From: Pseudomonas sp. NFACC02 | GTDB lineage: Bacteria; Pseudomonadota; Gammaproteobacteria; Pseudomonadales; Pseudomonadaceae | DNA length: 64,000 nt | Direction of reading: 5' to 3' | Assembly: GCF_900110765.1 (NCBI RefSeq) | Contig: NZ_FOEO01000017.1 | Span: 28,547 to 92,546, forward strand | Shown here: piece after piece, positions 17,832 through 27,081 of the stretch | Layout: each line of letters starts with the position of its first letter | Position numbering within the stretch: the stretch's first letter is position 1 | The notes under the pieces: model-generated | Database searches by the model: none | What the model was told of the DNA's origin: nothing | What the model saw: the letters and a program-made list of their open reading frames with translations, nothing else | Translations under genes and position numbers: made by a program

Positions 17832-20489
17832 ATGGCCACTCATTCTTTTGGCGCCGCAGTCGATACACGTTCCATGACTGACCGTGGTGACCCCTTGCGA
17901 ATTCCTATGCCAACGCTTCCCCCTTCGGACGCTTTAAATCCGAAAAGCCATCGGTCCAGTGTGGCGCTGGCCCGTGCCTCGCTCTTCAAATTCGTTGTGT
18001 TGTTGATCGGTGTGTTTGTGCTGGGAGCCTGCATGCTGGCTTATCTGGCCCGGGATCTTGACCGAGTCGAGGAAGCTGAAAGCGCGTTCTACACCCACAA
18101 GGCGATGCATTCGCTGGAAAAGTCGCTGAGTACGACCATCAAGGACTACGCCTTTTGGGGCGACAGCTACAAGCACCTCCACCTGCGTGTCGACGCCGAC
18201 TGGGCCTTCGTGCGTCAAAACATCGGCGCGACGCTCTACAGCGATTTCGGGGTGGAGGGCCTGTTTGTCGTCAACGATGCCGATTCCACGGTTTACGCTG
18301 TCACCGAGGGAAACCTGACGACGGTTGACGCCGCGAAGTGGTTGGGGTCATCGATGAGCGAGATCCTCGCCCGTGCGCGAGAAGGGGCCGAGCAGGAAAC
18401 CCCGACGACCGCCTATATCAAGGTCAACGGCGTCCCCGCGCTGGTCGCCGCCGCCGCGATAACGCCCGGCACTGACCCGACCGTCATAGCGGATGACCGG
18501 TCCCCATCGGTGCTGATATTTGTCACGTTGCTGACGGACGCGAAGGTCGCAGCACTGGGCAGGGACTACGGCGTCGATGCGCTTCATGTCGTCACGCGGA
18601 ACGAGCCGGGGCAAGCATCGATGCTGACGCTTGGACAGGACGGCGAGGCGGGCGCCCTGGGCTGGACCCCGCCCCAGCCAGGCAAGCGTTTGTTGATGTT
18701 GGGGTTGCCGTGGGTCTGCGTGGCCGCACTGCTGGTCTGCCTGATGGGATGGGCCATTTTGCGTCGAGCCACCGCCAGCGCCAGATCGCTCGATGACAGT
18801 TACGCATCCTTGCAGCGCAGCCAGATCGCGCTGGCCACCAGTGAGGCGCGGTTTCGGGATGTGGTGGAAGCCAGCTCCGACTGGGTATGGGAAATCGATG
18901 AGCAGGGCCGGTTCACCTATTTGTCGGAGCGATTCGAAGCCGTCACCGGTCTGCCGCGCGACGGTTGGGCCGGCGCTTCCATGGATGATTTGCTGGGCAC
19001 TGAAATGGGGACCGTCTCGCAGTGGCTGGCGATTCCGGATCGCAAGCCTGAGATCAGTATCCAGTGCCGTTATGCGGACTCGCGAGGGCAGGCGCGGATC
19101 ACGCGCCTGTCCGCCCGGAAAATGAAAGGTGGAGGCTTCCGCGGAACGGCAACGGATGTCACCGAAGAGGTCGAGGCGCGACGGCGCATCGAATTTCTTT
19201 CGCAGCACGATGCCCTGACCGGCCTGCCAAACCGGGTCAGGCTTCAGGAGTTTCTGGACGGGAAGCTCAAGGCGACGCCGACGGTGCAGCGCCCGCTGGT
19301 CATGCTCAGTCTGGACCTGGACCGATTCAAGCCGGTCAACGATCTGCTGGGGCACGCCGCAGGTGACACAGTGCTGAATGAAGTGTCCCGACGGCTTTCC
19401 GATTGTGTCCGCCATGGCGACCTGGTAGCTCGCGTGGGGGGTGACGAGTTTGTGCTGATCCTGACCGATGTCGAGGGGCCGCAAGAGATCGAGGCGTTAT
19501 GCCAGCGATTGATCGGGTCCATCGAGCATCCCGTGCAGCTTGGTGATCATGAGGTGTTCGTCAGTGCCAGCATCGGTATCGCAATGGCGCCCACTGACGC
19601 CCGTGAAGCCGCCGAACTGCTTCGCTATGCCGACATCGCGTTGTATGAGGCCAAAGCCGGCGGCAGGAGCACCTGGCGTTTTTACGCCGGCGACATGAAC
19701 GCCCGGATCATCGAACGGCGTCGGCTGGAAAGTGATTTGCGCTTTGCCATCAAGCATGGCGAGTTAAGGTTGCATTTTCAGCCACGGTACCGCATCGCCG
19801 ATGGGCAAATGGTAGGTGCCGAGGCATTGGTTCGTTGGCAGCACCCTGTCCGTGGACTGATCGCTCCCGACACCTTCATCCCGATTGCGGAGGAGACGGG
19901 GCTGATCATTCCGCTGAGCGATTGGGTCATTGCTACCGCATGCAGCCAGGCCACCACCTGGCCGTCTCCTCTGTTCGTGTCGATCAACCTGTCGCCTGCA
20001 GAGTTCAAGCGCGGCCAGGTTGCGCTCCGGGTTCAGAAGCTTCTGGAGGCGAGCGGCCTGGACCCGTCGCGCGTCGAGCTGGAGATCACCGAAGGGGTGA
20101 TGCTGGAGGATGCCGCGGGCGCGCTGGAAGTCATGCGATCGCTCAAGCGTCTCGGCGTCAGGATTGCGATGGATGACTTCGGCACGGGGTATTCGTCATT
20201 GAGCTATCTGCGCACCTTCCCGTTCGACGGGTTGAAGATAGACCGCAGCTTTCTCACCCGCCTGAGTGAAAGCGAAGACGACCAGTCGATCGTCAAAGCC
20301 ATCATCGGCTTGGGGCGAGCGCTCTCGCTGACGGTGACCGCCGAGGGCATCGAAACGGCCGAGCACCTCGCGCTACTCAAGGCCGTGGCGTGTGACGAGG
20401 GACAGGGTTATTACCTGAGCAAGCCATTGAACACGAGCGACTTCAAATCGCTGCTGGGGCTGACCAGTCCGGTCGAAAGCGACTGCTGA
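17832..20489 (+). CDS. Membrane CHASE4-PAS-GGDEF-EAL cyclic-di-GMP protein
   Basis: This protein of up to 885 aa has a membrane helix near residue 50, a periplasmic CHASE4-type sensor (YTHKAMHSLEKSLSTTIKDY, AFWGDSYKHL), a second helix near 290-310, and a PAS domain (FRDVVEASSDWVWEIDEQGR). An intact GGDEF follows (VGGDEFVLI, about nt 19437) with an RHGD inhibitory-site motif five residues before it. An intact EAL comes last (GAEALVRWQHP, DDFGTGYSSLSYL, AEGIET). Both the cyclase and the phosphodiesterase may work. No strong ribosome-binding site fixes the start; ATGs at 17874 and 17907 are alternatives. Confidence 0.93.
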   Translation: MATHSFGAAVDTRSMTDRGDPLRIPMPTLPPSDALNPKSHRSSVALARASLFKFVVLLIGVFVLGACMLAYLARDLDRVEEAESAFYTHKAMHSLEKSLSTTIKDYAFWGDSYKHLHLRVDADWAFVRQNIGATLYSDFGVEGLFVVNDADSTVYAVTEGNLTTVDAAKWLGSSMSEILARAREGAEQETPTTAYIKVNGVPALVAAAAITPGTDPTVIADDRSPSVLIFVTLLTDAKVAALGRDYGVDALHVVTRNEPGQASMLTLGQDGEAGALGWTPPQPGKRLLMLGLPWVCVAALLVCLMGWAILRRATASARSLDDSYASLQRSQIALATSEARFRDVVEASSDWVWEIDEQGRFTYLSERFEAVTGLPRDGWAGASMDDLLGTEMGTVSQWLAIPDRKPEISIQCRYADSRGQARITRLSARKMKGGGFRGTATDVTEEVEARRRIEFLSQHDALTGLPNRVRLQEFLDGKLKATPTVQRPLVMLSLDLDRFKPVNDLLGHAAGDTVLNEVSRRLSDCVRHGDLVARVGGDEFVLILTDVEGPQEIEALCQRLIGSIEHPVQLGDHEVFVSASIGIAMAPTDAREAAELLRYADIALYEAKAGGRSTWRFYAGDMNARIIERRRLESDLRFAIKHGELRLHFQPRYRIADGQMVGAEALVRWQHPVRGLIAPDTFIPIAEETGLIIPLSDWVIATACSQATTWPSPLFVSINLSPAEFKRGQVALRVQKLLEASGLDPSRVELEITEGVMLEDAAGALEVMRSLKRLGVRIAMDDFGTGYSSLSYLRTFPFDGLKIDRSFLTRLSESEDDQSIVKAIIGLGRALSLTVTAEGIETAEHLALLKAVACDEGQGYYLSKPLNTSDFKSLLGLTSPVESDC

Positions 20490-20597
20490 CGGGCGGGCAA
20501 ATTTTCCCGGTGTCCAGTCAGGCAAGTTTGTGTAACGATGCCTGGCTTGAATGTTCGTTGCCCACCCGATCCGCACGCCTTTAAGGACAGAACACGG

Positions 20598-21806
20598 ATG
20601 CTCGCTGCCCTCAGACATTACCCTGCGTCAGTCAATCTGCTGCTGTCCTCGTCACTGTTTCTCACGCTGGGCAGGGCGATCACCTTGCCGTATCTGGTGA
20701 TTTACCTGTCATCCAGCTTTGTATTGAGCATCAGCGACATCGGCATGATCGTCGGCAGTGCGCTGATCGTCGGCTCATTGTTGAGCCTCTACGGCGGTTA
20801 TCTCACCGACAAGCTGTCCAGCTACAAACTGATCCTGAGCTTCACCGGGTTCTTCATCACCGGCTTCGTCGGCATGTGCATGACCAGTAAGCTGTGGCTG
20901 TTTTTTCTGTTTCTGGTGTCCTTCAACTTCGCCTATTCAGTGATCGACATCGTGGTCAAGGCGGCGTTTGGCAAGCTGCTGCCCGTGGCCGAGCAAAGCA
21001 AGGTGTTTTCGGTTCGCTACACGCTGATCAACATCGGTTATGCGGTGGGGCCCTTCATTGGCGCGGGGTTGGCACACTGGAACATGAAGCTGCCGTTTAT
21101 GATGTCGGCGCTGCTGGGTCTGGGGTTCTTCGTGGTCTACTCGATTTTCGGCGACCGCAAACTCAGCTCGGCGGACCCTGCAAACGCGCCGGTATCATTC
21201 CTGGCGGTCGGGCGGATTCTGCTCAAGGATTATCGGTTGGTCTGCTTTACCGTGGGCGGTGTGCTGAGCGCGGTGGTGTTCGGCCAGTTCACGGCGTATA
21301 TCTCGCAATACCTGGTGACCACCAGCACCCCGGAGTTCACGTATCAGGTCATCAGTTCGGTGGTGGCGGTCAACGCCACGGTGGTGATCTGCCTGCAGTA
21401 TCTTGTCGGCAAACACATCAGTCATCAGTACCTGAATCAGTGGCTGACAGCAGGTTTCAGTCTGTTCCTGATGGGCGTGGTCGGCTTTGCCTTGTCGAGC
21501 ACGGCGCTGCACTGGTCGCTGGCAGTGGCGATTTTCACCCTTGGCGAAATCATCGTCTTCCCGGCCGAGTACATGTTCATCGACCGCATCGCGCCGACGC
21601 ACCTGCGTGGCATGTATTACGGCGCGCAGAACCTGTCCAACCTCGGCGGTGCACTGGGTCCGGTGTTGTGCGGTTTTGCGCTGGCGACGCAGTCAGCGCA
21701 CTTCATGTTCTATATGCTGGCGGCCTTTATCGTGGCCGGCGGCTGTTTCTATCTGCTGGGAGCGTCCTATTCCAGACGTCACGATCAATCCTCCAGCCCG
21801 CGGTGA
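20598..21806 (+). CDS. MFS transporter (drug/metabolite efflux type)
   Basis: This protein of about 402 aa has 12 membrane helices. I place the start at the ATG at 20598, which gives the usual short N-terminus (MLAALRHYPASVNLLLSSSL) behind AAGGACAG; an upstream ATG at 20538 is less likely. The helix 2-3 loop GGYLTDKLSSYKLIL is the MFS motif A in divergent form, and GYAVGPFIGAGLAHWN is a helix 5 motif-C-like stretch. It resembles MdtH/YajR-like efflux carriers. The zapE-like gene begins nine bases after the stop, so the two are probably co-transcribed. Confidence 0.87.
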   Translation: MLAALRHYPASVNLLLSSSLFLTLGRAITLPYLVIYLSSSFVLSISDIGMIVGSALIVGSLLSLYGGYLTDKLSSYKLILSFTGFFITGFVGMCMTSKLWLFFLFLVSFNFAYSVIDIVVKAAFGKLLPVAEQSKVFSVRYTLINIGYAVGPFIGAGLAHWNMKLPFMMSALLGLGFFVVYSIFGDRKLSSADPANAPVSFLAVGRILLKDYRLVCFTVGGVLSAVVFGQFTAYISQYLVTTSTPEFTYQVISSVVAVNATVVICLQYLVGKHISHQYLNQWLTAGFSLFLMGVVGFALSSTALHWSLAVAIFTLGEIIVFPAEYMFIDRIAPTHLRGMYYGAQNLSNLGGALGPVLCGFALATQSAHFMFYMLAAFIVAGGCFYLLGASYSRRHDQSSSPR

Positions 21807-21815
21807 AGTCTTGCG

Positions 21816-22937
21816 ATGAGTGTTCTGTCTCCTCTGGATGCCTGGCAACAGGCGGTCGATGCACAAGGTTTCCAGCCGGACGAGGCTCAGCGTCAGGCGG
21901 CGCAAAGGCTTCAGGAGTGCTGGCAGGCCCTGCGTGATCGCACGGCTCACGGGTCGCCGAAGGGCGTGTACCTGTGGGGCCCGGTCGGGCGTGGCAAGAC
22001 CTGGCTCATGGACCGTTTCTACGAAAGCCTGCAGATTCCCGCACGTCGCCAGCATTTTCATCACTTCATGCGCTGGGTGCATCAGCGGCTGTTTCAGTTG
22101 AGCGGCGTCGCCAGGCCGCTGGAGGTGCTCGCCCGTGAACTCGCGCAGGACGTACGCGTGCTGTGCTTCGACGAGCTGTTCGTGAATGACATCGGCGATG
22201 CAGTCATTCTGGGCGGTTTGCTGCGAGCCATGTTCGAGGAAGGCGTGGTGCTGGTCTGCACGTCGAATCAACGGCCCGAACAGCTGTATGCGACGGGGCA
22301 CAACCGCGATCGCTTCGTGCCCGCCATCACAGCGATCAATCACTACATGACCGTCGTCTCGGTGGACGGCGGTGAAGACCATCGCTTACACCCGGGGCAA
22401 ATGCAGCAGCGTTATTGGGTGACGAACGCGCAGGGTGCCAGCGCCTTGGTCGAGGTCTTCGAAACGCTGAGCGGCGGTGAATCGGTGTCGACTCAGCCTG
22501 TACCGGTGGGGCGTCGTCATCTGCCGGTCGTACGTGCCAGCAGGACGGTGGTCTGGTGTCGGTATGCCGATCTGTGCGAGCAGCCCTTTGCGGCGATGGA
22601 CTTCATCGAACTGTGCGATCGCTACCAGGCGGTGTTGCTGAGCGAGGTGCCTGCGTTGAGCGCGCCGCAGCGTGAAGGGCGCATCGCACGGGGAACGGAG
22701 GACGCCGTGGAGCAGGTGGCCGCGGGCGATCGTGAACTGCCGCAGTTGTCACCTTATGATGACGGCGTGCGGCGGTTCATTGCCTTGGTGGACGAATGTT
22801 ACGACCGCAAGGTGCCGCTGTATGTCGAAGCGGCCCTGCCGATGCAGGAGCTTTACACCGAGGGTTATCTGTCCTTTGCCTTTCGCCGGACGCTGAGCCG
22901 CTTGCAGGAAATGCAGCTGGCGCGGTTCGGGCATTGA
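21816..22937 (+). CDS. zapE: AFG1/ZapE-type AAA ATPase
   Basis: This 373-aa protein has Walker A GPVGRGKTWLMDRFY (Lys61, Thr62), then RQHFHHFMRWVHQRLF, Walker B VRVLCFDELFVNDIGDAVI and the sensor-like VLVCTSNQRPEQLY, all typical of AFG1-like ATPases. The E. coli member ZapE interacts with FtsZ under stress, and mitochondrial AFG1 assists protein turnover. Pseudomonads often carry two such ATPases. This one follows a transporter rather than the rplM-rpsI region, so it could be the divergent paralogue, and the symbol is used only for the family. Confidence 0.85.
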   Translation: MSVLSPLDAWQQAVDAQGFQPDEAQRQAAQRLQECWQALRDRTAHGSPKGVYLWGPVGRGKTWLMDRFYESLQIPARRQHFHHFMRWVHQRLFQLSGVARPLEVLARELAQDVRVLCFDELFVNDIGDAVILGGLLRAMFEEGVVLVCTSNQRPEQLYATGHNRDRFVPAITAINHYMTVVSVDGGEDHRLHPGQMQQRYWVTNAQGASALVEVFETLSGGESVSTQPVPVGRRHLPVVRASRTVVWCRYADLCEQPFAAMDFIELCDRYQAVLLSEVPALSAPQREGRIARGTEDAVEQVAAGDRELPQLSPYDDGVRRFIALVDECYDRKVPLYVEAALPMQELYTEGYLSFAFRRTLSRLQEMQLARFGH

Positions 22938-22962
22938 TCGGTTTTCGGTCAGACGTTTGAGT

Positions 22963-22986
22963 CTGCGCCCTTGATTCCGGGCGCAG
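22963..22986. terminator. Possible hairpin between convergent genes
   Basis: CTGCGCCC and GGGCGCAG form a perfect eight-base stem with an eight-base loop in the gap between the convergent ATPase and DMT transporter genes. There is no T-run, so intrinsic termination is uncertain. Confidence 0.4.
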
Positions 22987-23012
22987 CCCAGGCGCTCCTG
23001 CGGGGGACGCCG

Positions 23013-23897
23013 CTAAACACGGTTTCTGCGTCGTTGCGCCAACACGTGCTTGCCGCCTTCACCCATCAGCACCATGACTGCGAGCCAGATCGGCAGGTAG
23101 GTCATCCATTCATCTCGCCCGATGGACTCACCCAGCAGCAGGGCGACGCCGACCAGCAGCACCGGTTCGACATAACTCAACAGGCCGAACACGCTGAATG
23201 CGAGCAGGCGACTGGCGAGGATGTAGGAGACGAGGGCCGAGGCACTGATCGCACCCAGTAGCGGAATCAACAGGTAGAAGCGCGGGTACTGTTCGACGAT
23301 TGCCGGGTTGCCCTTGCAGATGAAGGTCACCGCCACCGGCAGGATCAGCAACATGTCCCACCACAGCCCGCCGAGGTGATCGGTCTTGAGCTTGCGACGC
23401 AGGACGAAATACACCGGATAGCCCAGGCACACCACCAGGGTTTCCCAGGAAAAACTGCCCAGACGCAGCAGCTCATTGCCCACGCCGACCAAGGCGCAGC
23501 AGGCGGCGATCTTCTGCAAATGCGAAAGCTGTTCGCCATAGACCAGGCGCCCGGTGAGGGTCATTGTCAACGGCAGCAGAAAATAGCCCAGCGACACCTC
23601 CAGACTGCGTCCGTGCAAGGGTGCCCACATAAACAGCCACAGTTGCAGTCCCATGAGAAATGCCGACAACGCCATGGCGCCGAGCAGTGCCGGGGTTTGA
23701 CGAATGCGCCCGGCCAGCGCGCGGGCCAGCGGCCAGTCGCCACTGGACAGCATGAAGACCGTGGCGCAGGGCAGGGTCAGCAGCATGCGCCAACCGAATA
23801 TCTCTTCACCACTCAACGGTGTGAGCAGTGAGGTGTAGTAGTACATGACCGCGAAGAGGCAGGAGGCCATGACCGATAACGCAACGCCCTTGTACAC
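23013..23897 (-). CDS. rarD: RarD-type EamA/DMT permease
   Basis: This 294-aa inner-membrane protein has about ten helices and looks like RarD: MYKGVALSVMASCLFAVMYY, EEIFGWRMLLTLPCATVFML, SLEVSLGYFLLPLTMTLTGR and LSYVEPVLLVGVALLLGE. Conserved Glu and Tyr residues in the SLGYF and YVEP motifs match the drug/metabolite transporter family. The substrate is unknown; the historical E. coli name refers to chloramphenicol sensitivity. It is monocistronic and convergent with zapE. Confidence 0.88.
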   Translation of the reverse strand: MYKGVALSVMASCLFAVMYYYTSLLTPLSGEEIFGWRMLLTLPCATVFMLSSGDWPLARALAGRIRQTPALLGAMALSAFLMGLQLWLFMWAPLHGRSLEVSLGYFLLPLTMTLTGRLVYGEQLSHLQKIAACCALVGVGNELLRLGSFSWETLVVCLGYPVYFVLRRKLKTDHLGGLWWDMLLILPVAVTFICKGNPAIVEQYPRFYLLIPLLGAISASALVSYILASRLLAFSVFGLLSYVEPVLLVGVALLLGESIGRDEWMTYLPIWLAVMVLMGEGGKHVLAQRRRNRV

Positions 23898-24302
23898 AGG
23901 GTCTCCTTGGTTTCGATGCTGGGGATTTTAAAGGCACGTATGGCGTCAGGCTCTGGCGGTCTGATCGCGGGAAACGGCGCTCAGTCTAGCTGAAGGTGCC
24001 GACCTCGTCGGCACGGAATCTGGTAAACGCCAGATCAGTTGGCAGTAAACGATGCACGTTTGGCAGAGAAAGAAACCGTGCCGGTTGAGGGATGACCGGC
24101 AGCGATGTACCGGGTCTGCCTGCGTCTTCACGAGCAAGCTCACTCCCACAGTATTGTGCAGTGCGCCGGGAACGTGCGTTGATCGTTGATTCCGAAAGAC
24201 AGTTAAGGCTACTGTCTTCGGCATTGCGCCAACCTTTGTTAGGCTCGCTGCTTGTCAGTCCATGACGGGCGGCGTTTTCTACCGACAAGCAAAGGAGCAG
24301 CA
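23898..24302. other. Divergent intergenic region with a REP and a small hairpin
   Basis: No gene is supported in these 405 bases. GTGCCGAC-CTC-GTCGGCAC (23996-24014) is a perfect short hairpin of unknown role. A single REP arm, CACGAGCAAGCTCACTCCCAC, lies at about 24126-24151. The last bases hold the AAGGAG site of the next gene. Confidence 0.5.
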
Positions 24303-25454
24303 ATGACCTCCATTGGCACCGCAGCACCGACCGTGCCCGGGCGGCTCGAACAGTTTTCCACCCGCGTCACGTACTTCATCACCGGTTTCAGCATTTCCGC
24401 GTGGGCGCCGCTGGTGCCGTATGCCAAAAGTCGGCTAGGGCTGGACGATGCCAGTCTTGGCTTGTTGCTGCTGTGTCTGGGCATCGGCTCGATCATTGCG
24501 ATGCCGCTGGCAGGGGCCATGACGGCGCGCTACGGCTGCCGTCGCATCATCACCGTAGTGGGCAGCATCGCCTGCCTGTGCTTGCCGCTGCTGGCGACGC
24601 TCTCCAACGTGCCGTTGATGGTGGCCGTGCTCTTCATTTACGGCGCGAGCATGGGGGCACTGGGCTGCGTCACCAACATTCAGGCGATTATCGTCGAGCG
24701 CGCCAGCGGCAAGACCATGATGTCGGGCTTTCATGGGTTGTTCAGCTGTGGCGGCATCCTGGGCGCGGCGGGCGTTTCCGCTCTGCTGAGCATTGGCGTG
24801 TGGCCTTGGTTGACCGTTTCGTTGGTGTCGGTGTTCATCGGCGTTGCCTTGTACAAGGCGCGCCCAAACATGTTGAGCTATGGCAGTGAGCCCGGCGGCC
24901 CTGCATTTGCGGTGCCCCACGGGGTGGTGCTGTTCATTGGTCTGATGTGCTTTACCGTGTTTCTCACCGAAGGCGCAATGCTGGACTGGAGCGCGGTGTT
25001 CCTCAGTGCGCAGCGCGGCGTCGAGCCGTCCTACGCCGGTTTTGGTTACGCGGTGTTTGCCTTGGCGATGGCCATCGGGCGCTTGTGTGGCGACCCGATC
25101 GTGCGTCGACTGGGTGTGCACAAGATCATTCTGTTCGGCGGGCTGTGCGCAGCGGTCGGCATGACGGTCGCGACGCTGGTTCCGTACTGGCAAGCGGCCT
25201 TATGCGGTTATGCGCTCGTGGGGCTGGGTTGCTCCAACATCGTGCCGGTGTTCTACAGCGCGGTGGGTCGCCAGAAAACCATGCCCGAAAACGTCGCCGT
25301 CCCGGCCATCACCACGCTCGGTTACATCGGTATCCTGATGGGGCCGGCCGGTATCGGATTCGTCGCCCACCTCAGCAGCCTCGGTGCGGCGTTTCTGATC
25401 ATCGCCGTGATGCTGCTGGGTGTCGCGGTCAGTGGTCGCTATCTGAAGGTGTAG
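24303..25454 (+). CDS. MFS transporter (FucP/YbjJ-like)
   Basis: This 383-aa permease has about 12 helices. It starts at the ATG at 24303, seven bases after AAAGGAG. The short N-terminus (MTSIGTAAPTVPGRLEQFST) leads to the first helix with FSISAWAPLVPYAKSRLGLD, a sequence typical of the YbjJ/FucP-like branch, and GAMTARYGCRRIITVVG is the motif A loop. MSGFHGLFSCGGILGAAG in helix 5 is also characteristic (F-H-x-x-F-S). The family exports or imports sugars or small metabolites; the substrate is unknown. Confidence 0.88.
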   Translation: MTSIGTAAPTVPGRLEQFSTRVTYFITGFSISAWAPLVPYAKSRLGLDDASLGLLLLCLGIGSIIAMPLAGAMTARYGCRRIITVVGSIACLCLPLLATLSNVPLMVAVLFIYGASMGALGCVTNIQAIIVERASGKTMMSGFHGLFSCGGILGAAGVSALLSIGVWPWLTVSLVSVFIGVALYKARPNMLSYGSEPGGPAFAVPHGVVLFIGLMCFTVFLTEGAMLDWSAVFLSAQRGVEPSYAGFGYAVFALAMAIGRLCGDPIVRRLGVHKIILFGGLCAAVGMTVATLVPYWQAALCGYALVGLGCSNIVPVFYSAVGRQKTMPENVAVPAITTLGYIGILMGPAGIGFVAHLSSLGAAFLIIAVMLLGVAVSGRYLKV

Positions 25455-25456
25455 CG

Positions 25457-25894
25457 TCAGGCCGGAACCATCGCAAAGCCCACACCGAAGCGGTTCCAGG
25501 CATTGATGGTGGCGATCGCCAGGGTGATGTTGGCGACGTCCGTTTCGCTGTAATGCTCCAGCAGCGCTTCGTATTGATGCTGCGGCGCGTGATGGATCGA
25601 CAGTTGCGTGAGGCTTTCGACCCAGGCCAGCACAACCTTCTCTTTGTCGGTAAAGAACGGGGTGTCTGCCCACACGCTCAGAGTCTGCAGGCGGGCTTCG
25701 GTTTCGCCAGCCTTGCGGGCGTCGTTGGCGTGCATGTTGACGCAATAGGCGCAGCCATTGATCTGCGAAGCGCGCAGGCGGATCAGTTCCAGCAGCGCGT
25801 GGTCCAGGCCGGATTTGGCCAGAGCGGCCTCTAGCCCGATCATGGCCTTGTAGGCTTCTGGCGATTTCTGTGCCCAGGCGATTCTCGTGTTCAT
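25457..25894 (-). CDS. AhpD-like carboxymuconolactone decarboxylase family protein
   Basis: This 145-aa protein is of the AhpD/CMD fold. It has the redox-active motif INGCAYCVNMHANDARKAG with Cys48, Cys51 and His55, as in alkylhydroperoxidase AhpD-type domains. It is probably a small cytoplasmic antioxidant or peroxidase-like enzyme. Its stop is two bases from the stop of the convergent MFS gene. Such proteins are often annotated as alkylhydroperoxidase AhpD core-domain proteins, and the physiological reductant is unknown. Confidence 0.9.
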   Translation of the reverse strand: MNTRIAWAQKSPEAYKAMIGLEAALAKSGLDHALLELIRLRASQINGCAYCVNMHANDARKAGETEARLQTLSVWADTPFFTDKEKVVLAWVESLTQLSIHHAPQHQYEALLEHYSETDVANITLAIATINAWNRFGVGFAMVPA

Positions 25895-26153
25895 GTGTGT
25901 GGCTCCGATGAAGTCAGTGGGAAATTCGTTGGATGTGGCACTACATTACGCGTGAGCCCACGATGGCCGAATAGCCAATGGATCAGGATTTTTGGAGTCC
26001 AATTGCCTGGGGTTCTGCAGGAGGGAGCTATCGCATCTCGCACCTGCGTCGTGATCTGTGAACACGCTTCATGAACCGCGCGGCCACGCTTTGCGCCTTG
26101 CCGCTCAGGCTCAGCGATCTAGCATGGGCGCCAACCATCACAAGGAGTCATTC

Positions 26154-27029
26154 ATGTTTGCCGGATTCCAGAAAGACCAGCGTCTGGTCAACGGTGTACA
26201 GATCAGCTATCGCATCGGCGGTACCGGCCCAGGCCTGTTGCTGCTGCACGGCCACCCGCAGACACACGTGATCTGGCACAAGATCGCCGAGCGCCTGAGC
26301 CAGCATTTCACGGTGGTGGCCGCGGATCTGCGTGGTTACGGCGACAGCAGCAAGCCGCCTGCCACACCAGACCATTCCAGTTATTCCAAGCGCGAGATGG
26401 GCCGCGACATGGTCGAGTTGATGCGCGAACTGGGCCTGCCGACGTTCTCGATCCTGGCCCATGACCGTGGCGCGCGTGTCGCGCACCGGCTGGCGCTGGA
26501 TCACCCGACGACGGTCACGCGCATGGCCCTGCTCGACATCGCGCCGACGCTGGCGATGTACAGCCAGACCAATGAGGCGTTCGCCCGTGCCTATTGGCAC
26601 TGGTTCTTCCTGATCCGTCCGGCCCCGTTACCGGAAATGTTGCTGGAGGCCAATCCGGAACACTACCTGCGCAGTGTCATGGGCACCCGCAGCGCAGGGC
26701 TGACGCCATTTACTGATGAAGCCTTCGCTGAATACCTGCGGTGCGCGAGCCTGCCGGGTGCAGCGCGTGGCGTCTGCGAAGACTATCGCGCCAGTGCCAG
26801 CATCGACCTGGAACATGATCGGGCGGACATTGAGGCGGGTCATCATCTGACGTTGCCGTTGCTGGTTTTGTGGGGTGGCGAGGGGACGGTGGGCAAATGC
26901 TTCGAGCCGCTCAAGGAGTGGCAGAAAGTCGCCACCGACGTACGCGGCAAGCCGCTGCCGGGCGGGCATTACCTGGCCGAGGAGATTCCGGAAGAGTTAT
27001 TGGCAGAGGTGTTGCCGTTCTTGAGGTGA
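26154..27029 (+). CDS. Alpha/beta hydrolase, haloacetate dehalogenase (DehH1)-like
   Basis: This 291-aa protein starts at the ATG at 26154, behind AAGGAG. It has the oxyanion motif LLHGHPQTHVIW, the nucleophile elbow AHDRGAR with Asp104 and arginines 105 and 108, Asp128 in LLDIAPT, AYWHW (His149, Trp150) and His272 in GGHYLAEE. An aspartate nucleophile with the DRGxR arginines and the HW pair is the set used by fluoroacetate dehalogenases to displace halide from haloacetates. Haloacid hydrolysis is the best guess; epoxide hydrolase-like activity is an alternative. Confidence 0.87.
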   Translation: MFAGFQKDQRLVNGVQISYRIGGTGPGLLLLHGHPQTHVIWHKIAERLSQHFTVVAADLRGYGDSSKPPATPDHSSYSKREMGRDMVELMRELGLPTFSILAHDRGARVAHRLALDHPTTVTRMALLDIAPTLAMYSQTNEAFARAYWHWFFLIRPAPLPEMLLEANPEHYLRSVMGTRSAGLTPFTDEAFAEYLRCASLPGAARGVCEDYRASASIDLEHDRADIEAGHHLTLPLLVLWGGEGTVGKCFEPLKEWQKVATDVRGKPLPGGHYLAEEIPEELLAEVLPFLR

Positions 27030-27081
27030 GACCTGGGGCGTGATCTGTTTCTGGTGGCAAGCCGGCTCCCAAAGGTTTCAG

